The position numbers were made by a program, and so were the translations under genes. A stretch of DNA of 5,488 nucleotides from Kiritimatiellia bacterium (GTDB lineage Bacteria > Verrucomicrobiota > Kiritimatiellia > CAIQIC01 > Lenti-01). Each line of letters begins with the position of its first letter. The first letter of the stretch is position 1. The notes under the pieces were generated by a model, which saw only the letters and a list, made by a program, of their open reading frames with translations, was not told the DNA's origin and searched no databases. Location: positions 1 to 5,488 of the forward strand of contig JAHDSS010000250.1 in assembly GCA_018432565.1 (NCBI GenBank). The letters are read 5' to 3'. Of the stretch, positions 1-4,719 are shown one piece after another.

Positions 1-1717
1 CCGCCCCCGCGCCGATTTCGGCCAGCCCGGCTTTCTCCAGATCCGTCCACAGCGTGCCCGGGCCGGCATGCAGAATGTTGATCGACAGATCGTCGCTCAG
101 CGCCCCCGCCAGCGTCCACAGGTTGTAGGCTTCGGCATCGCCGAACGCCTTCACCTTCAGCTGCTGGCCCTGGGCTTCGGCCCCCTGCACCAGCTTGACC
201 ACTTCGGCGTCGGCCGTGCCCAGCGTCGTGATCCGCTCGGCGCGCACCCCGGCGGTCTGCTTTTCGATCTCCGCCGTTTGCCGCATCGTGTCCCCGCGGA
301 TCTCCGCCACCTGCTTTTCCTCGTCGGCCTGGATGAGCGCCTTGAGCTTCTCGGTCTCCTGCGCCACCTGGTCCCGGCGCTGCCCGATCAGGCTCAATTC
401 CGTATTCAGCTCCGCCAGTTTCTTCGCCGTGTTCTGCTTCTCCTGGTTGGTCAGATCCTGCTCCTGCGCCAGGCTGGCCTGCTGGATCGGATCCAGGATC
501 TGTTCCGGCACGTTCACGTGCCGGATCAGCGCCGCGTGGATCGTGATCCGCTTTTCCTCCAGCGTCCTGGCCAGGGTTTCCGTCAGCTCGTTCTGAAACT
601 TCTCCCGGCCCTCGCCCACGATGAAATCCTTCGCGCCGTACGCCGACCCCTTCAGGCGCGACACCGACAGGATCTGCGGCATGATCACCTTGTCCACCGC
701 CGCCGGCAGATCCCCATACGTCCGGAACAGCCACGCAATGTCCTTCGGCAGCAACTCGAATTCCACCGTCATGTCCAGGCTGATCTCGAAGCCGTCCCGC
801 GACGGAAACTCCACGAACTGATTCAGCACGAACGACAGCGACGCCGGGGCCTGCGCCGCCGGGGCCGACGCCAGTTGTTCCGAAGCCTCGGCATCCGCAT
901 ACCTTCCGCGCGTTTTGCTCCTGACCGGCGAAGAGGCCGGCAGCAGCCGCCCGAGGCGCATGCCGGAGCTGGATTCGGACTGCATGTAGCTTTCGCGCTT
1001 CGCCTGCTGCTCCTGCAGGACGTTCTGCTGCAGCCGCTCCATGGCCACGTTGTGCGTGGTCTGCAGCGCCTTGGTGATCACCGCCCCGCCGCCCTTGCCC
1101 ATCAGCGACACCTGGTTCACGCCGATCTCCAGCACGTCCACCTTGTATTCCCGCGGATTCACGAAATACAGCCCCGGCTGCAGCACGTCGCTGCGCACGC
1201 CCTTCTCGCCCGTCCCGGCAAAGGCGTTCTTCGGCGTCTGACGGCCCGACAGCGAGGTCACCACGCCGTCGTAGCCGATCGGGATGCTGATGGCGTCCAC
1301 GATGTCAATCTGGTAGCCCACCGGATTCATCCGGTACTTGCCCGGCCCGAGCACGTGCCGCCAGATGCCTTTCTGGCCGCGCTCCGCCAGGAATTCCCCT
1401 TCCGGCAGTTCCTCGCCGACCTTCGAGGTCACCACGCCCACCTTGCCCGGGGGAATCACCGTCACCGACCGGATGTCCCGCTCGTAGAGCCACGGGTTCA
1501 GAAAATGCCGGCCCTCGCCCAGCACATCCTCCCGGATGCCCCGCTGGCCCTTCTTGGCCAGGATCTGCCCCGGCGGCAGGTTCTCGCCGGTCTTCGCCGT
1601 GATCACCGCCATCTGGTCCGGCCCCACGTAGAACCGGCAGAATCCCCACAGCCACACGACCCACACGCCCGCGATCACCGCCGCCAGCACCAGCGCCATC
1701 TTGATTCCGGTTTTCAC
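1..1717 (-). CDS. Membrane-anchored SPFH/band 7 protein with three N-terminal repeats; second of a coupled pair (3' end outside window)
   Basis: Partial gene: 572 codons are visible and no stop is reached before position 1. The chosen start is GTG at 1717-1715, which overlaps the TGA of the upstream gene and has an AAGGGGG ribosome site 6 bases before it; an ATG six codons later (1699-1697) is an alternative. Visible layout: membrane segment at residues 7-27; three tandem repeats of about 60 residues (32-90, 91-147, 148-205), each with a G-x-x-G-V/I block and a VL-x-x-G-x-x-x-x-NP motif; a Ser/Gln/Ala-rich insert (about 208-292); an SPFH domain (about 293-405); and a charged coiled coil (about 412-525). 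The C-terminal V-KAFG motif (522-526) aligns with the partner's C-terminus, so little of the gene should be missing. SPFH proteins form oligomeric membrane scaffolds, and HflK/HflC modulate the FtsH protease. By the positive-inside rule the bulk should lie in the periplasm. Substrate and role are unknown; no FtsH or NfeD gene is visible here. Confidence 0.88.
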   Translation of the reverse strand, partial: MKTGIKMALVLAAVIAGVWVVWLWGFCRFYVGPDQMAVITAKTGENLPPGQILAKKGQRGIREDVLGEGRHFLNPWLYERDIRSVTVIPPGKVGVVTSKVGEELPEGEFLAERGQKGIWRHVLGPGKYRMNPVGYQIDIVDAISIPIGYDGVVTSLSGRQTPKNAFAGTGEKGVRSDVLQPGLYFVNPREYKVDVLEIGVNQVSLMGKGGGAVITKALQTTHNVAMERLQQNVLQEQQAKRESYMQSESSSGMRLGRLLPASSPVRSKTRGRYADAEASEQLASAPAAQAPASLSFVLNQFVEFPSRDGFEISLDMTVEFELLPKDIAWLFRTYGDLPAAVDKVIMPQILSVSRLKGSAYGAKDFIVGEGREKFQNELTETLARTLEEKRITIHAALIRHVNVPEQILDPIQQASLAQEQDLTNQEKQNTAKKLAELNTELSLIGQRRDQVAQETEKLKALIQADEEKQVAEIRGDTMRQTAEIEKQTAGVRAERITTLGTADAEVVKLVQGAEAQGQQLKVKAFGDAEAYNLWTLAGALSDDLSINILHAGPGTLWTDLEKAGLAEIGAGA

Positions 1718-1730
1718 TGCGCACCCCCTT
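1714..1730 (-). promoter_or_regulatory. GTGA stop/start overlap with ribosome site coupling the two SPFH genes
   Basis: The TGA stop of the 521-aa SPFH gene (1716-1714) overlaps the GTG start of the next (1717-1715) as GTGA. An AAGGGGG Shine-Dalgarno-like stretch (1730-1724) lies 6 bases before the GTG, inside the end of the upstream gene. A 4-base overlap with its own ribosome site is the usual sign of translational coupling, which tends to keep two subunits of one complex in fixed proportion. This site decides the GTG as start of the downstream gene. Confidence 0.75.
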
Positions 1731-3279
1731 TCGCCGCCGCCGGCACATAGGCTCTCAGCAACCCGCCCAGGCCGTCGGCCTGGTCTCCGCTCAGGATGGA
1801 TCGGATTTTCGGCCCGACCCGTTCATAAAAGACGTTCCGCGCCAGATTCAACCCGGTGCCGAACGCCTTCACCCGGTCGGCGATCACGCCGGCCTCGGCT
1901 TCGTAGCGCATCCGGATCACGTTGCCCTCGGCCTGCGCCTTGAGAATTTTCGCTTCTGCCTGGGCCTTGGCCGCCGCGTTCTCCAGCCTGGCGACCTCCA
2001 GGTCCCGGTTGGCTCGCGTCAGCTTGACCTCCCGCTCCTGGTCCGCCGCAATCACCGCCCGGATCCGCTGCGTCTCCGATTCCACCTTTTCCTTGTTCTG
2101 CACCGCCAGCATCTCCTGCTTCACCAGCTCGGCCTCCGACTTCGCCTGCTCGATCTGCTGGCCGTACTTCACGGCATCCTGCACCGCGACCTCCCGGTCC
2201 CGGATGATGCTGGCAATCGCATCCGGCGGCGTGATGTTCCGGATCAGCACCGACTTGATGTCCACTCCCCACGGCTTGCACTGCGCCATCAGGTGCGCCT
2301 CGAGGTTGTCCTGGAACTTCTGCCGCGTCGTCCCGGCAATGTAGTTCTTCGCCGGGTTCTTGCTGCCCTCGATCCGGCTGAACCCCCGCGCCTTCGGCAG
2401 CACGATCTTCTTGAGGATGTCCTCCATGTCGCCCACCTGGTGGATCAGCCGCGACGCCTGGTCCCGCGCCAGCGCGTACTCGATCGTGCCTTCCACGTTC
2501 ACCGTGAATCCGTCCAGCGTCAGGAAGCTGATCGCGTCCTCCCCGCTCATCTCAAACCGCTGGCTCTGCAGGTTCACCTCCGTCACAACCACCATGTACG
2601 GGTTCAGGTAGTAGGTGCCCGCGTCCAGGATCTCCGGCATCACCCCCTTCATCCCCTCCTTCACCAGGAACGTGTTGCGTTCCTCTTCCGGCACACTGCC
2701 ATTCAGCACGTCGGCCCCCGTCAGCGACGTCATCACCCCGCCGAATCCCGGCCGGATCGTAATCGCGTCAAACGGCTGCACGCTGTACGCATACGGATTG
2801 ATCCGGTACTTGCCCGGCCGCAGCACCTCCGGCACGATTCCCTTGAAGCCCTCCGGCGCCAGGATCTGCCCGCCTTCCAGCTCCTGCCCGTACAGCCGCG
2901 TCTGCACCCCCAGCTTGCCCGCCGGAATGTCCGTGATCGTGGAATAGCGCCACCCCCATGTGTAGGGATTGCGGAAATAGCGCCCTTCCGCCAGCACGTC
3001 GAGCTGGATGCCCTTCTGCCCCTCCTCCCGAGCCAGAATCTGCCCCGACGGCAACTCTGTCCCCGTTTTGCGGATCAGGATGGCGATCTGGCCCGGCCCC
3101 GGCTCGATCCGCCAGAAAAACCAGAACCACACCGGCAGAAACAGGATCGCCGCCAGAATGGCCAGCGGCATCGCCAAAAAGCCCAGCCCCGGCCCCTTGC
3201 CGCGGCGGGCGGGGCGGCGCAGGCGCGCCGCGTTCAACGGGTCGGGCATCGGCGGCGGAGAAAATTCCTGGTTATCCAT
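1714..3279 (-). CDS. Membrane-anchored SPFH/band 7 (flotillin/HflK-like) protein with three N-terminal repeats; first of a coupled pair
   Basis: Complete gene of 521 residues. The ATG at 3279-3277 is supported by AGGAGG at 3294-3289, 9 bases upstream. The N-terminus is Pro/Arg-rich and positively charged (7-29), then comes one hydrophobic aromatic segment (about 31-57), giving a cytoplasmic N-terminus and a periplasmic body as in HflK/HflC. Three tandem repeats follow (61-120, 121-177, 178-242); shared elements are GQILA, G-x-K-G-I/V, V/I-L-x-x-G-x-Y and NPY. The SPFH domain covers about 243-355 and includes the block around IRNITPP (346-352). A long Ala/Glu/Lys/Gln-rich coiled coil (about 356-470) with flotillin-like AEAKILKAQAEG text is followed by a VKAFG motif (470-474) and a short tail ending in a low-complexity Ala/Gly stretch. 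HflK and HflC are roughly 330-420 residues; the excess here is the repeat block. Family assignment is firm; cellular role (protease regulation, membrane organisation or other) is not deducible. Confidence 0.92.
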   Translation of the reverse strand: MDNQEFSPPPMPDPLNAARLRRPARRGKGPGLGFLAMPLAILAAILFLPVWFWFFWRIEPGPGQIAILIRKTGTELPSGQILAREEGQKGIQLDVLAEGRYFRNPYTWGWRYSTITDIPAGKLGVQTRLYGQELEGGQILAPEGFKGIVPEVLRPGKYRINPYAYSVQPFDAITIRPGFGGVMTSLTGADVLNGSVPEEERNTFLVKEGMKGVMPEILDAGTYYLNPYMVVVTEVNLQSQRFEMSGEDAISFLTLDGFTVNVEGTIEYALARDQASRLIHQVGDMEDILKKIVLPKARGFSRIEGSKNPAKNYIAGTTRQKFQDNLEAHLMAQCKPWGVDIKSVLIRNITPPDAIASIIRDREVAVQDAVKYGQQIEQAKSEAELVKQEMLAVQNKEKVESETQRIRAVIAADQEREVKLTRANRDLEVARLENAAAKAQAEAKILKAQAEGNVIRMRYEAEAGVIADRVKAFGTGLNLARNVFYERVGPKIRSILSGDQADGLGGLLRAYVPAAAKGGAQ

Positions 3280-3288
3280 GTGATCGGG

Positions 3289-3294
3289 CCTCCT
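3289..3294 (-). promoter_or_regulatory. Shine-Dalgarno site of the first SPFH gene
   Basis: A perfect AGGAGG on the minus strand, 9 bases before the ATG at 3279. It fixes the start of the 521-residue SPFH protein and shows the pair is normally translated from an upstream leader. Confidence 0.8.
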
Positions 3295-3440
3295 GTTCGG
3301 GCCGCCGCCGGACGCGGCGCCACGCCCCGCATTCTGCCATCCCCCCGGCCCGATGCAAACTCCATTTCCGTTCGAATCGTGTCAGGATCAGGGCTGCGTC
3401 AAGAAAGGTGTTTTCAGAACAGTCCGGCTCGGCAGGGATG

Positions 3441-3498
3441 GAAAATTTTCTGGCGGGTTTTCCACGCCATGGAAAACTTTTTTCCACACCGTGGAAAA
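3441..3498. repeat. Array of AT-rich palindromes built on TTTTCCA / TGGAAAA
   Basis: Three palindromes lie close together. GAAAATTTTC at 3441-3450 is a perfect 10-base palindrome. At 3457-3477, GTTTTCCA and TGGAAAAC form an 8-bp stem around a 5-base loop. At 3480-3498, TTTTCCAC and GTGGAAAA form an 8-bp stem around a 3-base loop. The last two are also direct repeats, offset by exactly 22 bases and identical at 17 of 19 positions. The first hairpin is followed on the plus strand by six T (3478-3483), which resembles a terminator, but no plus-strand gene precedes it. The array lies about 160-220 bases before the SPFH start. It could be an operator, a nucleoid-protein site, or a copy of a dispersed intergenic repeat family; I recall similar palindromes between genes of Verrucomicrobiota and Kiritimatiellota but cannot verify this. 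Confidence 0.85.
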
Positions 3499-3516
3499 TC
3501 CGGGAAATATCCCCAA

Positions 3517-3548
3517 ATCCGAATCCGTATCATCCGTACTACTATCCA
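3517..3548. repeat. Short imperfect ATCCG repeat
   Basis: ATCCG occurs at 3517, 3523 and 3532, followed by ATCCA at 3544, within 32 bases. On the minus strand it reads as repeated CGGAT blocks (TACGGATGATACGGATTCGG). From memory, such CACGGAT-type degenerate repeats often accompany GxxExxY genes in the PVC group; this is not verified. It lies on the 3' side of the GxxExxY gene and may mark the outer edge of the AT-rich island. Confidence 0.5.
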
Positions 3549-3648
3549 CCAATTTCTTGTTATTCATGCACGGTTTTCGTTCGAACACATTGCCCACATA
3601 CAAGTTGAGATGTTCATTTTACGGGCAAGCCAAACGAAAACCCTCATG

Positions 3649-3676
3649 GCCACCAAAAACACCAAAAGACACAAAG
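3649..3676 (+). repeat. Left arm of the inverted repeat bracketing the GxxExxY gene
   Basis: A purine-and-C stretch beginning GCCACCAAAAACACC and ending CACAAAG. It matches the reverse complement of 4081-4110 at 23 of 28 positions when aligned without gaps from the GCCAC end. It stops one base before the stop codon of the GxxExxY gene. Confidence 0.7.
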
Positions 3677-3677
3677 A

Positions 3678-4070
3678 CTAATTGCCTTCTTTCACCTGAT
3701 CGAAACCCATGACATATTTTTTTACAAACAATTTTGAGGCACCGAAGTTGATTAGAAGTCCATCATGAATGCGGGATGATTTTAAATAGCCCAGAAGCTG
3801 GGCGACATGCTCATCGGTTGTGGTTTTACATGCCTTAAGCTCAACGATCAAACGTTCCTCCACAAACAAATCGGCGTAATACACGCCTAATTCCGTCCCG
3901 TCCTCATCATACACCGCCAGCGGATGCTGTTGTGCTACTTTCAACCCAAGTTTCTGCAAGCGGTGAGCCAATGCATTCTCATATATTTTCTCCAAATGCC
4001 CGTGCCGGTGATAGGTATGGATCGCAAAACTCGTCTCCCTAACCACATCGCACAGTTTGTTGATTTCCAT
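3678..4070 (-). CDS. GxxExxY family protein with PD-(D/E)XK nuclease-like core
   Basis: Complete gene of 130 residues, the usual size of this family; ATG at 4070-4068, TAG at 3680-3678. The name-giving motif is G24-H-L-E27-K-I-Y30 in GHLEKIYENAL. A nuclease-like core follows: A66-D67-L-F-V, then E77-L-K79 in LIVELKA, giving the D...ExK pattern of PD-(D/E)XK folds, with E27 as a possible further acidic residue. A Gln-rich helix (QLLGYLKSSR, 91-100) and the strand DGLLINFG (103-110) complete the conserved block. No signal peptide or membrane segment is seen, so it should be cytoplasmic. The family's function is not established; nuclease activity is inferred from the motif only. Hand-counted GC over 3721-4070 is about 46%, well below the neighbouring genes. 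Inverted repeats lie 1 base from the stop and 10 bases from the start, which suggests insertion as a unit between the gspLM and SPFH operons. Confidence 0.93.
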   Translation of the reverse strand: MEINKLCDVVRETSFAIHTYHRHGHLEKIYENALAHRLQKLGLKVAQQHPLAVYDEDGTELGVYYADLFVEERLIVELKACKTTTDEHVAQLLGYLKSSRIHDGLLINFGASKLFVKKYVMGFDQVKEGN

Positions 4071-4076
4071 TTAAGG

Positions 4077-4083
4077 CTCCCTT
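4077..4083 (-). promoter_or_regulatory. Shine-Dalgarno site of the GxxExxY gene
   Basis: AAGGGAG on the minus strand, 6 bases before the ATG at 4070. Its first three bases (4083-4081) are the end of the right inverted-repeat arm, so the bracketing repeat reaches into the ribosome site and would carry part of the expression signal if the unit moved. Confidence 0.7.
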
Positions 4084-4110
4084 TTTGTGGCTTCTTGTGT
4101 TTTTCGTGGC
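4081..4110 (-). repeat. Right arm of the inverted repeat bracketing the GxxExxY gene
   Basis: On the minus strand it begins GCCACGAAAAACAC and ends in CACAAAAAG. It is the inverted partner of 3649-3676 (23 of 28 positions). Farther from the gene, the plus strand continues into TTGCGGCTCCGCCGC, which has no counterpart beyond the left arm. Confidence 0.7.
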
Positions 4111-4125
4111 TCTGCTTCTTTGGTT

Positions 4126-4138
4126 GCGGCTCCGCCGC
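4126..4138. repeat. Small GC-rich hairpin between gspM and the GxxExxY gene
   Basis: GCGGC and GCCGC pair around a TCC loop (GGA on the minus strand). There is no T-run on either side, so it is not called a terminator. It borders the right inverted-repeat arm and may belong to the same repeat unit. Confidence 0.45.
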
Positions 4139-4178
4139 GCTGTGAAATCCGTAGCTTGGCTGTTGGGGCGCATCGGCT

Positions 4179-4205
4179 ATTGGGTGCATGCCGTACGAAC
4201 CCAAT
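4179..4205. repeat. Possible hairpin downstream of gspM
   Basis: ATTGGGT (4179-4185) and ACCCAAT (4199-4205) are perfect inverted 7-mers around a 13-base spacer that includes GCATGC. The hairpin lies 26-52 bases past the gspM stop on the minus strand. It lacks a T-run, so a factor-independent terminator is not supported; RNA end protection or chance are both possible. Confidence 0.35.
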
Positions 4206-4230
4206 CGCATGTTACCCCGCGCAGGGCCGT

Positions 4231-4719
4231 TCAGGGCTGCTTCTTTTCCAGCGCTTCGAGCACGGCGGTCAGCGATCCGCTCCCGGCTTCGGCGGAAGGG
4301 CGAAGCTCGATTTCCTTCAGCCGCCAGGCGGGGAGCGTATCGGCGGCGGCGGCGAAAAACCGGACCGCCTCGGCATAGGCCGCCTGGGGAATTTCCACGG
4401 CCACCTCCCGGCGCTGCCAGCCGTCCGCCGCCGGAACAGCCGGACGCGGAGACAGGCGCACCGCCCCCGCGCCGATCGTGCTCGCGGCGAGGGCATCCAG
4501 ATCCGCCGGCTGCCAGGCCCCCAGCGATTCCAGCCGGGCCCGGTAGGCGTCTTCGCGCGCCCAGCGGTTCGCCATCTGTTCAATCCGCGCCAGATCGCCC
4601 GCCTTGCGGCCGAGAATCTCCCGATGCCGGCCGGCCGACAGCCCCATGTGCAGGCTGGCGGCCACCGCCGCAAGCGCCAGCCCCGCCGCTCCCGCCATCC
4701 AGGCGCGTTCAGCCTTCAT
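4231..4719 (-). CDS. gspM: GspM-like type II secretion inner-membrane protein
   Basis: Complete gene of 162 residues, the typical size of GspM; ATG at 4719-4717, TGA at 4233-4231. The layout is a short cytoplasmic start (MKAERAW), one membrane segment (about 8-28), a charged helical stalk (about 31-68), and a small periplasmic alpha/beta domain (about 83-160) with strands near AVRLSPRP, RREVAVEIP and WRLKEIELRP and the helix QAAYAEAVRFFAAAADTLP between the last two, consistent with a ferredoxin-like fold. GspM pairs with GspL in the inner-membrane platform that links the cytoplasmic ATPase GspE to the pseudopilus. Sequence conservation in GspM is low, so the call rests on topology, size and position directly after the gspL-like gene, which it overlaps by 11 bases. 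PilO of type IV pili has the same architecture and is the main alternative. It appears to be the last gene of its operon here. Confidence 0.7.
   Translation of the reverse strand: MKAERAWMAGAAGLALAAVAASLHMGLSAGRHREILGRKAGDLARIEQMANRWAREDAYRARLESLGAWQPADLDALAASTIGAGAVRLSPRPAVPAADGWQRREVAVEIPQAAYAEAVRFFAAAADTLPAWRLKEIELRPSAEAGSGSLTAVLEALEKKQP

Larger units (their letters stand above)
3280..3648. other. Gene-free region upstream of the SPFH operon
   Basis: About 370 bases without a convincing gene. Short open frames cross it on both strands but none has a credible ribosome site or a recognisable product. It should hold the promoter of the SPFH pair on the minus strand. A TTGACG (3402-3397) resembles a -35 box, but nothing at 15-18 bases resembles a good -10 box. 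TTGCAT (3361-3356) followed 16 bases later by CAGAAT is equally weak, so no promoter is called. Base composition changes from GC-rich near the SPFH start to AT-rich beyond about 3360. The region contains the palindrome array at 3441-3498 and the ATCCG repeat at 3517-3548, listed separately. Confidence 0.6.

Noticed and set aside
1305..1748. 147-codon minus-strand frame overlapping the SPFH junction
   Set aside because: It is an out-of-frame reading of the second SPFH gene; the product is Gly/Arg-rich with no family features, whereas the other frame shows membrane segment, repeats and SPFH domain.
68..1750. Long 560-codon open frame on the plus strand
   Set aside because: It is antisense to the minus-strand SPFH gene, which has clear domains. 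The translation is rich in Arg, His, Leu and Pro with no recognisable family, as expected for a shadow frame in GC-rich DNA.
3457..3483. Hairpin followed by six T, resembling a plus-strand terminator
   Set aside because: No gene on the plus strand ends before it, and the stem is AT-rich and one of several palindromes. On the minus strand the hairpins are not followed by a T-run.
3542..3550. DnaA-box-like CTATCCACC
   Set aside because: A single site with two mismatches to TTATCCACA and no cluster or replication gene nearby; it is part of the ATCCG repeat.
3578..3586. GTTCGAAC palindrome with a second CGTTCGAA at 3369-3376, considered as a LexA-type operator
   Set aside because: The known SOS boxes have a spacer between the GAAC/GTTC-type half-sites that is missing here, and the two copies are far apart without the same flanks.
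3272..3603. Small open frames (71 codons) in the region upstream of the SPFH operon
   Set aside because: They translate palindromic repeat sequence, lack convincing ribosome sites and show no protein family features.
2293..3681. 462-codon open frame on the plus strand
   Set aside because: It is antisense to the 521-aa SPFH gene and then runs through the repeat-containing intergenic region; its composition is Arg/His/Pro-biased and no domain is visible.
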